Origin: Bacteroidota bacterium
Lineage (GTDB): Bacteria > Bacteroidota > Bacteroidia > Bacteroidales > GCA-2748055
DNA: 64,000 nucleotides
Direction of reading: 5' to 3'
Assembly: GCA_024244665.1 (NCBI GenBank)
Contig: JAAEOI010000150.1
Span: forward strand, 1 to 64,000
The notes under the pieces were generated by a model that was not told the DNA's origin, did not search any database, and worked only from the letters and a program-made list of their open reading frames with translations. The position numbers were made by a program, and so were the translations under genes. The first letter of the stretch is position 1; the number at the start of each line of letters is the position of its first letter. This document shows, piece by piece, positions 53,375 through 62,712 of this stretch.

Positions 53375-54798
53375 GTTTTAGAAAGACACTATTTAAGAAT
53401 ATCATCATTCTGGGAGGGTACAGTTATGCTTCTCAGTTCATTGGTTTTTTGGCAACCATCATCCTGTCCCGGCTTTTGCTTCCGGAAGAGTATGGTTTTG
53501 TGGCCCTGATTACTGTTTTTACCGGATTTGTACAAACCTTTTCCGATGCGGGGCTCTCCCTGTTAATCATCCGGAGTGATTACGGCCGGACCTTTCATCG
53601 CTCCATCCACTACCTCTCCTTCATCCTGGGGGTGATCCTTTTCATTATTGTGATGCTCCTGGCCTGGCCCATTTCTCTGTTTTATAAGGATTCGGCCCTG
53701 ATCCTGCCAACCATGGTTATGTCGGTCAACTTTCTGCTCCGGGCATTGTATACAGTGCCTTACGGGATTTTGTCCAAGAATCTGAAATTCAATGCTCTTG
53801 GATCGCTTGAGCTGATTGCCTCCACAGCCGAGGTAGCTATTATGATTGTCCTTGCATTCCTTGGGTTTTCTTACTGGGCCCTGATTATCCCTTCCATCCT
53901 TGGGAGTGTGGTAAGGGTAATAATGTACTATGCCAAAATCAAGATCCCATTCAGGATACTGAAGAGGAAGTACCTGGTGGTTGGATTCAGGAAGGCCAAA
54001 AGTATTGTGAGTAATTACACCGGCTTCACTTTCCTGAATTACTGGGCCAGGAACTCGGATAACCTGGTGATCGGACGTGTATACGGAGCCGACAGCCTGG
54101 GTATTTATAACAGGGCCTACCGCCTGCTGAATATGGTCCTTTCCATTATGACAGGGCTCTTTGGGAGGGTGCTCTACCCAAGCCTGAAGGACCTGATGAA
54201 TAAGGGAGGGGATGTAAACAAGGAGTACCTGAACCTGCTGGGGATCATCAGCCTGATCAATTTTCCGGTTGCAGTAATTTTTATCTTTCTGGCCGATCCC
54301 TTTGTGACCGTTTTATGGTCTGAACGCTGGATCAAGGTTGCAGAACTCTTGCCCTATATTGGAGTGCTCCTCATGACCCAGACCCTCAATTCAACCACGG
54401 GGAATGTATTCATTCTCTATGGGAAAGAGAAGATGCTGTTCAGGCTTGGGCTACCGGTGAACATTGCATTTATTGCGGCGATCCTGGTAGGGGCAATTTT
54501 TTCCTATGTGGATGTTCTCCGCTACTATTCTCTTGCCCATCTGTTGATCAACCTGCCCATGGTGCTCATCTTTGGCTTTAGGAAATCATTTGGATTCGAG
54601 TGGAAGGAAATCCTCTCATTCTGGGTCCCGAAAATTGGCCTGTCGGTCCTTATGATCGTGGCGATATGGACCGGGTATATGTGGATTACAGCTTTACTTT
54701 CCCTGGTTTACCTGGTTCACCTGGTAATCCGTCAGCGCGAGGATATTCAAAAAACCTTTTTCTTCATTGTGAAGAAGATTAAACCAGGCAAACGCTAA
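53371..54798 (+). CDS. Oligosaccharide flippase (Wzx/PST family)
   Basis: 475 residues with about 12-14 membrane helices. MATE/PST-like features: GGYSYASQFIGFLATIILSR, LLPEEYGFVALITVFTGFV, FTFLNYWARNSDNLVIGRVY and ADSLGIYNRAYRLLNM. The family (WzxC-like, polysaccharide biosynthesis protein) moves undecaprenyl-linked repeat units across the inner membrane. Together with the Wzy-like protein encoded downstream it marks a Wzx/Wzy-dependent pathway. Confidence 0.9.
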   Translation: MSFRKTLFKNIIILGGYSYASQFIGFLATIILSRLLLPEEYGFVALITVFTGFVQTFSDAGLSLLIIRSDYGRTFHRSIHYLSFILGVILFIIVMLLAWPISLFYKDSALILPTMVMSVNFLLRALYTVPYGILSKNLKFNALGSLELIASTAEVAIMIVLAFLGFSYWALIIPSILGSVVRVIMYYAKIKIPFRILKRKYLVVGFRKAKSIVSNYTGFTFLNYWARNSDNLVIGRVYGADSLGIYNRAYRLLNMVLSIMTGLFGRVLYPSLKDLMNKGGDVNKEYLNLLGIISLINFPVAVIFIFLADPFVTVLWSERWIKVAELLPYIGVLLMTQTLNSTTGNVFILYGKEKMLFRLGLPVNIAFIAAILVGAIFSYVDVLRYYSLAHLLINLPMVLIFGFRKSFGFEWKEILSFWVPKIGLSVLMIVAIWTGYMWITALLSLVYLVHLVIRQREDIQKTFFFIVKKIKPGKR

Positions 54799-54805
54799 TT
54801 CATAC

Positions 54806-55957
54806 ATGAAGTATAAACCACCCATTGTAGTTGTTGGTTATGACAGGCCCGGATCAATGGAAAGGATTCTCGGATCACTGAAAGGACTGAAAAACATCTC
54901 CGGTGTAAAACTGATCATCAGTATCGATAACAAAGCACCGGATAATCATCCTGTCCGGGATATCGCTGAGGCTTATCAATGGCCATTTGGAGAAAAAGAG
55001 GTGATTTATCAGCCTGAATCCCTTGGTCTGCGGAAACATATCCTACAGTGTGCAGGTTTTTCGCAGGAATATGGATCGGTGATTATCCTGGAGGATGACC
55101 TCTTTGTCTCTCCCTATATGTATGAATATGCTGTTCAGGCCCTGGAATATTATGGCGATGATGCGAAAATTGGTGGCATATCACTCTATAATCAACCTGT
55201 ACAGGAGATTGCTCAATATCCCTTTTTTCCAATTAATGATGATTCGGATGTTCATTTCATGCAGTTTCCCTCATCACTGGGGCAGACCTGGACCAGGGAT
55301 CAATGGGCGGAGTTTAAGTCCTGGTATGATACAGATCCGGATTTGGATATAATTGCCCTCCCGAATTATATCCGGAACTGGCCGGTCACATCATGGAAAA
55401 AGTATTTCTGCGCTTTTCTGGTTCTGAGAGATAAGTATTTCGTATTCCCGGGGATATCTTTTACCACAAACTTCAACGATCCAGGGTCAAATTTAAAGAG
55501 ACGTGTTAACCATGAAGGCCAAACCATGCTCAGGCTCTTCGGGCAGCCTTACAGATTCAGAAGTTTCGTGGATTCGCAGGTTAAATACGATGTTTACCTT
55601 GAATTAGACACGGCAACGGTTAAACAGTTTAACCCGGCCCTCTCTTCATACGATTTTGAACTTGACCTATATGGTACCAAAGATATGGAGAATGTGAAGA
55701 CTCCTCTTGTGATCACTTCCAGGCCTGCCCGAAATGCGATACGTGGATTCAGAAGAGCTATGAAACCCCATGATATGAATATTATTTTTGACCTTGAGGG
55801 AGATGAATTGATTTTGTGTAAAAAGGAGGATGTAGTAGCTGACAGAAATATTCATGTTCGGAGAGTCAGTAATTACAAGTATAATTACACGAGGAACATT
55901 CTTGGCTTAAAAACACACATGTATAATTATTATCTGAAGTTTTTGAAAAGAAGATAG
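54806..55957 (+). CDS. Putative glycosyltransferase (GNT-I-like fold)
   Basis: 383 residues. PPIVVVGYDRPGSMERILGS opens a GT-A-like domain, GSVIILEDDLFVSPYMYEYA carries an EDD metal motif in the manner of GNT-I/GT13-like enzymes, and GQTWTRDQWAEFKSWY and ISFTTNFNDPGSN lie further on. It resembles uncharacterised glycosyltransferases of Bacteroidota surface-polysaccharide loci. Donor and linkage unknown. It lies 7 bp after the flippase stop. Confidence 0.72.
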   Translation: MKYKPPIVVVGYDRPGSMERILGSLKGLKNISGVKLIISIDNKAPDNHPVRDIAEAYQWPFGEKEVIYQPESLGLRKHILQCAGFSQEYGSVIILEDDLFVSPYMYEYAVQALEYYGDDAKIGGISLYNQPVQEIAQYPFFPINDDSDVHFMQFPSSLGQTWTRDQWAEFKSWYDTDPDLDIIALPNYIRNWPVTSWKKYFCAFLVLRDKYFVFPGISFTTNFNDPGSNLKRRVNHEGQTMLRLFGQPYRFRSFVDSQVKYDVYLELDTATVKQFNPALSSYDFELDLYGTKDMENVKTPLVITSRPARNAIRGFRRAMKPHDMNIIFDLEGDELILCKKEDVVADRNIHVRRVSNYKYNYTRNILGLKTHMYNYYLKFLKRR

Positions 55958-55969
55958 ACTTTTGTTGAT

Positions 55970-57181
55970 ATGGTATTGAATAGGTTAAACAACTGGGTGA
56001 TCCTCCTGATCATTGTATGTTCCGCCTCCTTTTACAAGTTCTCTTTCCTGGGGAAACTGGATAAGGTGGCAGAATTAATCGGGATTGCAGTCATCGTGGT
56101 TTGTTCTCTTATCTACCTTACCTATTCGGATAAGAAGCCTGGTAAACGTAATTTCACAGTTCCCATTTTACTGATCATTCTATCCGTTTTTACTAGCATT
56201 TTCATGGCATTCCTTGATCATGGTCAGGGGCTTTTGGATTCTGTATTTGCGCAAAGAGCCCTGCTCTATTATCTTTTTTATTTTCTTCTCCACCAGATGA
56301 AAGTTGATCTCCGGGATCTGGAAAAACTCATATTTGGATTGGGGATTTTTTATGTGATCATATTTTATACCCAGTACTTTCTCTATCCAACGGTTATATT
56401 TGATGCCTATGTGAGGGAGACAAGGGGAACCATCAGGATCTACCTGCCGGGTGCTGACTATATGGCATTGTCCATGTTCATGAGTGTTCAGGGATTTCTC
56501 AGGTCCAATCGTATCAGATACCTGGTTTTGACCGTTTTGTTTTTTTCCCTTTTTATCATGATGGGGGGACGACAGATGATGGCGATTATGATATTCGTGA
56601 TTGTCATGTTTGTCTTTTTTGACAGGAAAGTGAAATCAAGGTTTTTCCTGATCTTCATGGGAGGGATAGGTGCTGTAGCCATGTTTTTTGCTTTTTTACC
56701 AATATTCCAGGCTCTGTTCGAAACAACCCAGTCAGATATGGGTGCCGGAGATGAATATGTGAGATTCAGAGCTGTCCGATTCTTTCTGACTGACTTTATG
56801 AATCACCCTCTTTCGTATGTTACGGGTAATGGCGATTCGTATTCGGGTGAGTATAACCGCGAAATGCAATATTATGCTGATAATTTTGGCTATTTCATTG
56901 GAGATATCGGATTGCTTGGCAACTATGTCCTTTACGGGATATTTTTTATCTTGGGCGTGGCAGGGATCATTATCCGGGTATTCAGAAGGAAGGTAGAGGA
57001 GCAGTATACATACGTCAAATTCATGTTCCTGGCCATTATTCTCTCTCTCGTAACCGCCACCGGATTCGCTGAACCAGATACGATCTGTTATATTCTAATC
57101 ATGCTGTATATTATCGATGTCTCCAATATTAGGCTGAAACAGGAGGATCATGACCTGCTTCAGCCGGCAATCAAATACTAA
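55970..57181 (+). CDS. O-antigen polymerase/ligase-like membrane protein (Wzy)
   Basis: 403 residues with 10-11 predicted helices and one larger periplasmic loop (about residues 245-300, FETTQSDMGAGDEYVRFRAV). The pattern, with a charged Arg-rich loop and RQMMAIMIFVIV, fits Wzy/WaaL-type proteins, which have little sequence conservation. It should polymerise repeat units on the periplasmic side. Its position between glycosyltransferase genes and after the flippase supports Wzy over WaaL. Codon use is AT-richer than neighbours, common for wzy genes. Confidence 0.78.
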   Translation: MVLNRLNNWVILLIIVCSASFYKFSFLGKLDKVAELIGIAVIVVCSLIYLTYSDKKPGKRNFTVPILLIILSVFTSIFMAFLDHGQGLLDSVFAQRALLYYLFYFLLHQMKVDLRDLEKLIFGLGIFYVIIFYTQYFLYPTVIFDAYVRETRGTIRIYLPGADYMALSMFMSVQGFLRSNRIRYLVLTVLFFSLFIMMGGRQMMAIMIFVIVMFVFFDRKVKSRFFLIFMGGIGAVAMFFAFLPIFQALFETTQSDMGAGDEYVRFRAVRFFLTDFMNHPLSYVTGNGDSYSGEYNREMQYYADNFGYFIGDIGLLGNYVLYGIFFILGVAGIIIRVFRRKVEEQYTYVKFMFLAIILSLVTATGFAEPDTICYILIMLYIIDVSNIRLKQEDHDLLQPAIKY

Positions 57182-57187
57182 AGAACA

Positions 57188-58108
57188 ATGAGTAAAATAT
57201 CATTTGTAATACCTGTCTTTAACCGTCTGGAAAATAACAAGCAGTGCCTCCGGGACCTGGATAAGCACAGTGAAAGCAGGTTTTTTAAAGAGAATGAGGT
57301 TGTAATCATTTTTGTGGATGACGGCTCCACGGATGGTACAGGTGAGTGGATCAGGGCCAATTATCCGGATGTTGTTGTTCTCAGGGGGGACGGGAATCTG
57401 TGGTACAGCGGTAGTCTCAATATGGGGATGAAGTATGCACTGGAAGAACTGAACACTGATTTTATACAGATCTGGGAGAATGATATTGTAATGGGAGAGA
57501 ATTATTTTGATCATACACAGGATATACTGGACCAGTGGGATGGGAACTCCCTGATTGCATCGAAGCTCTATTACCAGAACAATCCTGATATTGTATTTTC
57601 CGTGGGGGGAGTATTTAATCCCAGAACAGGTCATAAGGGGCTGATCGGGAGGAACCAGAAGGATGGGCCTGAGTATGCAGAACCCAGGGAAGTGGAATGG
57701 TTTTCCGGTCAGCAGGGACTGATTCACAAGGATGTTATTGAGAAGGTTGGTTACCTGGATGACAAAAATTTCCCCCAGTACCATGCCGACGTTGATTACT
57801 CGCTCCGGGTAAGAAAAGCAGGTTTTAAGGTTATGATCTACCCAACCCTGAAACTTTACAATGATTCTGAGTTGACCGGGATCAGTCAGTTGAAAAATAA
57901 GACCTTCAAGCAGTTTTTTGAGTCCTTTCGATCGATCCGGTCCAATACAAATATCCGGAAGGAGATCATCTTCTACAGGAAACATGGTGAAGGCATCGGG
58001 GTTTGGCGTGGATTTATCAGAAAGTATTATATCTATACAGGCAGTTTCATCAAATGGAAGGTGCTGGGCTGGTTCGGTGTAAAGAAGAAAGATGATGGAT
58101 TACTCTAG
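57188..58108 (+). CDS. Glycosyltransferase family 2 (rhamnosyltransferase-like)
   Basis: 306 residues. SFVIPVFNRLENNKQCLRDL, FVDDGSTDGTGEWIRANYPD and RGDGNLWYSGSLNMGMKYAL are strong GT2 markers; the last is typical of rhamnosyltransferase-like members. WENDIVMGENYFDH gives an acidic metal site, and PQYHADVDYSLRVRKAGFKV follows. It lies 6 bp after the polymerase gene. Donor sugar not determinable. Confidence 0.88.
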   Translation: MSKISFVIPVFNRLENNKQCLRDLDKHSESRFFKENEVVIIFVDDGSTDGTGEWIRANYPDVVVLRGDGNLWYSGSLNMGMKYALEELNTDFIQIWENDIVMGENYFDHTQDILDQWDGNSLIASKLYYQNNPDIVFSVGGVFNPRTGHKGLIGRNQKDGPEYAEPREVEWFSGQQGLIHKDVIEKVGYLDDKNFPQYHADVDYSLRVRKAGFKVMIYPTLKLYNDSELTGISQLKNKTFKQFFESFRSIRSNTNIRKEIIFYRKHGEGIGVWRGFIRKYYIYTGSFIKWKVLGWFGVKKKDDGLL

Positions 58109-58119
58109 TTCCTGAGTAA

Positions 58120-59289
58120 ATGAATATCCTTGCCATATCCGGAATACTCCCTGTTTCTGATATCATTCCTCAGAATGATTTTGTATTCCAGATCTATTCC
58201 GGAATAATGGAGAAGAATCCCTCTGACCGGATTGTGATTATCAGGCCGGTGAAGTATGACCTGAATCCTGTCTCAATTTTAAAGGGGAGGGCAACGCTTA
58301 CGCGCATGAAAAGGAAGCGCAGATGGGAACTGAGAGGCTTCCATGTGGAGATATTTCCATTCTTTTCGACCTGGAGATTAAAGAACCTCCATGCATTTAT
58401 TACCCGTACCATCTACCATGTAAACCGGAAGAGGATCAGGGCACTTTTTGAAGAATACGACTTTGACGTGATTCATGCCCAGTACGTTTACCCCGACGGA
58501 TTATTGGCACAGATGCTGGGTAAACGTTACGGGATCCCGTATTTTGTAACCACACATAACGAAGCAGGTTTTTTTAAGCAACCATTATCCAGGAGGATTG
58601 CCCTGTCAATTTTCAAGGAGTCTGCAGGAGTCAGGCCGATTAATTACACCAATTTGCGTGTTTTTAAGAAGCTTGGTGCAGGCAACATTGAACTTTCCCC
58701 GCTGGGTTTCCACAAGGGGTTTATCCGGGACCAGAGGAATCCGGGAAACGGTACAGTCCGGATCCTGACGGTGGCAGAACTGATTCCGCTGAAAAATATA
58801 GATAAAGTAGTGCTTGCACTTGGAGCATTATCGGACAAGTACGATTTCACATACACAATTATCGGGAAAGGTCCTGAGAAAAACAGGCTTGAGCTCCTGG
58901 TCGGCACTTTAGGATTGAAACGGCAGATTGATTTTATCGAGTCCGTTCCTCATGAACAAATTGCAGATGTGATGTACGAACATGATGTATTCATCATGCC
59001 CAGCTTTTTCGAGACATTTGGACGCGTCTATTTTGAAGCAATGGCTATGGGGATACCAGTTATTTGTGCAAAGAATTCGGGAATATTCGGAATTTTCAGG
59101 GAAAAGGAGGAGGGTATATCAGTGGACCATACCAGTGTCCTGGAGATTCAGATGGCACTGGAGTTGTTAATTACCAAGGAGGAGGTTAGATTGAGCATGG
59201 GAAGAAAGGGTAAGGCTCTGGTAGAAGAATATACCTGGGATCGGGTGGTGGAGAATTTAAGGGAGGCCTATCAGCAGGCAATCGGATAG
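58120..59289 (+). CDS. Glycosyltransferase family 4
   Basis: 389 residues, GT-B fold. N-terminal domain: DVIHAQYVYPDGLLAQMLG and PYFVTTHNEAGFF. C-terminal donor domain: RILTVAELIPLKNIDKVVLA, TYTIIGKGPEKNRLELL, and the EX7E motif in FFETFGRVYFEAMAMGIPVI. It adds a sugar from a nucleotide donor to the growing lipid-linked chain. Start is set by the ATG 11 bp after the previous stop. Confidence 0.9.
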   Translation: MNILAISGILPVSDIIPQNDFVFQIYSGIMEKNPSDRIVIIRPVKYDLNPVSILKGRATLTRMKRKRRWELRGFHVEIFPFFSTWRLKNLHAFITRTIYHVNRKRIRALFEEYDFDVIHAQYVYPDGLLAQMLGKRYGIPYFVTTHNEAGFFKQPLSRRIALSIFKESAGVRPINYTNLRVFKKLGAGNIELSPLGFHKGFIRDQRNPGNGTVRILTVAELIPLKNIDKVVLALGALSDKYDFTYTIIGKGPEKNRLELLVGTLGLKRQIDFIESVPHEQIADVMYEHDVFIMPSFFETFGRVYFEAMAMGIPVICAKNSGIFGIFREKEEGISVDHTSVLEIQMALELLITKEEVRLSMGRKGKALVEEYTWDRVVENLREAYQQAIG

Positions 59290-59306
59290 CATTATTTGAT
59301 AGAGAA

Positions 59307-60794
59307 ATGGACAAAAGAGAAAAAGATAGATGTTTGTTCAGGAGGCAGTATCTCCTTGTTCCCGAGGACATAGACTGTCCTTTTTTGCATAAGACCATCC
59401 AGGTAGGAGAGTCATATACACTTTATATTCATAAGGATTTAGTGGTAAGTAATCTGGTATCAGAGGGCCGACAATTAATCCTTCTTGGTGATATGTTCGA
59501 CCATGAAATGCCTGGAAAGAACAATCTGGATATTCTTAAGGATCTGTCAGGAACAGGCTTCGAACAATTTTCAGAATCCCTTGCAAAGTACTCGGGCAGG
59601 TTTGTTATTATCCGTATCGATTTGTCAGGAATATTGCTTTTTCATGATGCCACTGCTTCAAGAAAGATCTTCTTCGGCGAGTCCAAGGGGAAGAACTGGT
59701 TTGGATCACAACCCTATCTTTTGTCTCTTACAATGGGATTGCAAGAGACAACCAATCCATCCAAACTGGCATACTACCAATCAGATGATTTCATCAGGTT
59801 GAATTGTTCCAACATTGGTGAAACAACCCTATATGATGAGATTTCACAATTAAGGCCAAATCATTATTTAAACCTCCATACATTAGAGATCAGAAGATAC
59901 TGGCCCAATCAGACTACCTATTTTAGGCCCAGGAAAGAGATAGCTATTCAGTTGGCGGAGATGTTTACAGGTTATATGAAAAGCATCACGAACAGGTATG
60001 ACATCATGTTGCCTGTTACTGCAGGAAAGGATTCAAGGATGCTACTGGCAGCTACAAAGGGGCATTCTGATAGTATTTACTATTATGTGAACAAGGATAT
60101 GTCAATGCATGAAACTCATCCTGACATCCGGATTCCCCGGAAGCTTTTGCAGGATGTGGGACTGGAGTTCCATGTCCATTCGCTTCAACCTGTTGAAGAT
60201 GAAGAATTCAGATCAGTCTATTTTCAGAATAATCCTTATGCATCAGAGTTTTTTTTGCCCCATGTCTATAATTATTATAAGGAGCATTCTAATAAGGTGA
60301 ATATTCCTGGCAATATTGTTGGACGTAACTTTGGAAAGAACTATTTCAATAAGAGGAATATCACAGCTGAGTCGTTTGCAAAGTATTATGGGGTGAACAG
60401 GTATGATCATTCCATTAAATCATATAACGACTGGCTTGAAGAGGCATTCCCGGTGTGCAAGAGATATCGTATAGATATCAATACACTTTTTTACCTTGAA
60501 GAGAGATTATTCAACTGGGGTGGACAGATACAGTTGGAGAAGGATATTGCTACGGAGGATTATAATTTATTCAACTCAAGGCTGATTATTGAGAAGTTTT
60601 TATCTGTTAAATCAAGATATGCCACATTGCCGGTGCAGCCACTCCAACGTCAAATTATAAAAATATTGTGGCCAGAGTTAATGAATCAACCCATTAATCC
60701 GTCCCAAAGAAACTTCTACTACCGGATCTTGTATTACCTAGGGCTGTACTGGACCATTCGTCGGTTGAAATATCGACTTACATCAAATAAATAG
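59307..60794 (+). CDS. Asparagine-synthase-like amidotransferase
   Basis: 495 residues. The C-terminal half carries a PP-loop, IMLPVTAGKDSRMLLAATKG (usual SGGxDS is TAGKDS), with KDSRM the ATP-pyrophosphate site. The N-terminus (MDKREKDRCLFRRQYLLVPE) has no catalytic Cys at position 2, so glutamine hydrolysis is not expected in its usual form; the region 60-170 still looks like a degenerate class II domain. Such proteins in polysaccharide loci amidate sugar carboxylates or make related modifications. Role inferred; the sulfotransferase gene follows 34 bp later. Confidence 0.75.
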   Translation: MDKREKDRCLFRRQYLLVPEDIDCPFLHKTIQVGESYTLYIHKDLVVSNLVSEGRQLILLGDMFDHEMPGKNNLDILKDLSGTGFEQFSESLAKYSGRFVIIRIDLSGILLFHDATASRKIFFGESKGKNWFGSQPYLLSLTMGLQETTNPSKLAYYQSDDFIRLNCSNIGETTLYDEISQLRPNHYLNLHTLEIRRYWPNQTTYFRPRKEIAIQLAEMFTGYMKSITNRYDIMLPVTAGKDSRMLLAATKGHSDSIYYYVNKDMSMHETHPDIRIPRKLLQDVGLEFHVHSLQPVEDEEFRSVYFQNNPYASEFFLPHVYNYYKEHSNKVNIPGNIVGRNFGKNYFNKRNITAESFAKYYGVNRYDHSIKSYNDWLEEAFPVCKRYRIDINTLFYLEERLFNWGGQIQLEKDIATEDYNLFNSRLIIEKFLSVKSRYATLPVQPLQRQIIKILWPELMNQPINPSQRNFYYRILYYLGLYWTIRRLKYRLTSNK

Positions 60795-60828
60795 AACAAT
60801 TACACACAATACGAGGTATAAGACAATT

Positions 60829-61635
60829 ATGGTAAAAGAAGTAATTAAAGATATTGCGAGGCCTATCTTAACTCCCCTGAGGCCGGGAAATATTTGCATG
60901 GTTCATATAGGAAGATGTGGAAGCACGGTGTTGTCATCCTTACTGCGACAACATAAGAATATATTCTGGGCATCGGAGTTCTACGTGCAGTATTTCCTGG
61001 AATGGGAAGCTCAGAACGGGGGCAGAGAGGTAAAAGGGACCATGCCAGGCGATGCAATTGACCTCGTCAAAGAAAGCATGAGAGAGGCCTTTCATAAATG
61101 GTATGGTATTGAAATCAAGCCTTTTCATTTGCGACTGATTAACTACTCAGCAGAACAATATTTTAATCAGCTCGAAGAACTGGGGTTTGATCATTTTGTA
61201 ATCCTTGATCGCCATAACAGGCTCAGGAAAATGGTTTCAAGCATCGTGGCCCATAGCAAGAAGGACCAGTATCATGTGGAAGGTAAGTCGAAGGCGGACC
61301 TGAACAAGGTAATCATTGATATTGAGAAGGTTGAGATTGATTATGAGTCAAAACCGCTTCTTGAATATCTTCAGGATTATGACAGGCAATTTGATCAGGT
61401 GAATGAACTTCTCCAGGGAAGAAAGCTGCTGAACCTGAATTTTGAGGAGCATATTCAGGAGGATCCCAGGGTTGCTTATCACCAGATGTGTGAGTTTTTG
61501 GGATTGAAACCAAAGAATGTTAGTGTAAAGCTTTCAAGAACCAATCCATTTCCGCTGGCGGAGATGATAGAGAACATTGATGAGGTCAAAAGTGTTCTGG
61601 AAGGTACTTCTTATGAATGGATGTTAAATGAATAA
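60829..61635 (+). CDS. PAPS-dependent sulfotransferase-like protein
   Basis: 268 residues. The 5'-phosphosulfate-binding loop is VHIGRCGSTVLSSLL (residues 25-39), and the 3'-phosphate-binding segment is ILDRHNRLRKMVSSIVAH (Arg/Ser). The C-terminal QDYDRQFDQVNELLQGRKLL and NLNFEEHIQEDPRVAYHQMC are typical of bacterial carbohydrate sulfotransferases. It should transfer sulfate from PAPS to a hydroxyl of the polysaccharide. The cysD/cysN-C genes 35 kb upstream could provide PAPS. Confidence 0.85.
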   Translation: MVKEVIKDIARPILTPLRPGNICMVHIGRCGSTVLSSLLRQHKNIFWASEFYVQYFLEWEAQNGGREVKGTMPGDAIDLVKESMREAFHKWYGIEIKPFHLRLINYSAEQYFNQLEELGFDHFVILDRHNRLRKMVSSIVAHSKKDQYHVEGKSKADLNKVIIDIEKVEIDYESKPLLEYLQDYDRQFDQVNELLQGRKLLNLNFEEHIQEDPRVAYHQMCEFLGLKPKNVSVKLSRTNPFPLAEMIENIDEVKSVLEGTSYEWMLNE

Positions 61636-61647
61636 AATATCGAAAAA

Positions 61648-62643
61648 ATGTCAAAAATTATTGTGACCGGTGGTGCCGGAATGATTGGCTCTAATCTTGT
61701 GAAGAGACTTGTTGAAGAGAAGCACGAGATAGTGGTAATAGATAACCTGTGGAGGGGGAAACTGGAATATTTGAATGATGAAGTTACCGGCAGGCCTGTT
61801 ATAGACCTGGATACCCGGTTTTTTAACATAGACCTGTCTAAAGAGATAAGTGATACTGCTCCTTTCGAGGGGACAGATTATATTATCCACCTGGCTGATG
61901 TGGTTGCAGGTATTGGTTATGTCTTTAATAACCAGGGAAGCCTCTTCAGGCAGAACCTGCTGATTAACTCAAATACAATTGATCTTGCCCGGAAACTTAA
62001 GATTAAAGGATTTCTTTATGCCGGTACTGCATGTTCATTTCCTGCGGAACTGCAGGACTCATTCGAGTATTCTCTTTTAAAGGAGGAGGAACTCTACCCG
62101 GCCAATCCCGAATCAGCCTATGGCTGGAGTAAGCTTATGGGAGTTTATGAAGCTGATATACTGGGGATGGAATCTGATATTGAGGTGCTCTCCCTGTTGT
62201 TTCACAATGTATACGGAGCTCCCTGTGATTTTTCCATTGAGAAGAGCCAGGTGATCCCTTCCCTGATCAGGAAAGCTATTGAATTTCCAAAAGGGGGAGA
62301 TTTTGTGGTGTGGGGAAGTGGAAAACAGGGCCGTGCTTTTCTTCATATTGATGACGTAGTGGATGGAATACTGCTGGGACTGGAGAAAGGTTTTGGCCAT
62401 GGCTATATTCAACTGGGCCCTGACTTCAGCACTACCATAGCGGAACTGGCGGGAACAATTGTAGGTATCTCAGGAAAAGATATAGAAATTCAGTTTGACA
62501 CAAGCAAACCTGAAGGCGATAAGGCCCGTGCAGCTGACTATACCAAAGCCAGGGAAATCCTGGGATGGGAGCCCCGGGTTGCACTCAAAGAGGGACTGCA
62601 AAGCACCTATGACTGGATTGAAAAGCAGATAGGAGTGGATTGA
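61648..62643 (+). CDS. NAD-dependent nucleotide-sugar epimerase/dehydratase
   Basis: 331 residues. Extended SDR: IIVTGGAGMIGSNLVKRLVE (GxxGxxG), VVIDNLWRGKLEYL, YIIHLADVVAGIGYVFNNQG, AGTACSFP (Ser) and YGWSKLMGVYEADIL (Tyr/Lys). The pattern is close to GDP-fucose-synthase or UDP-sugar epimerase relatives found in surface-polysaccharide loci. It provides a nucleotide sugar for the locus. It starts 12 bp after the sulfotransferase stop and is the last gene of the locus. Confidence 0.87.
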   Translation: MSKIIVTGGAGMIGSNLVKRLVEEKHEIVVIDNLWRGKLEYLNDEVTGRPVIDLDTRFFNIDLSKEISDTAPFEGTDYIIHLADVVAGIGYVFNNQGSLFRQNLLINSNTIDLARKLKIKGFLYAGTACSFPAELQDSFEYSLLKEEELYPANPESAYGWSKLMGVYEADILGMESDIEVLSLLFHNVYGAPCDFSIEKSQVIPSLIRKAIEFPKGGDFVVWGSGKQGRAFLHIDDVVDGILLGLEKGFGHGYIQLGPDFSTTIAELAGTIVGISGKDIEIQFDTSKPEGDKARAADYTKAREILGWEPRVALKEGLQSTYDWIEKQIGVD

Positions 62644-62712
62644 AGCTCGAAGCAAAAACGAGAGAGATGAAAAGAAAATCCTTGCCGTAGCTTCTCAAGG
62701 TGGACAGTGGAT

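Noticed and set aside
33766..62643. Integrated mobile island for the polysaccharide locus
   Set aside because: Some genes are AT-richer, but no integrase, transposase, tRNA end or direct repeat was found at the borders.
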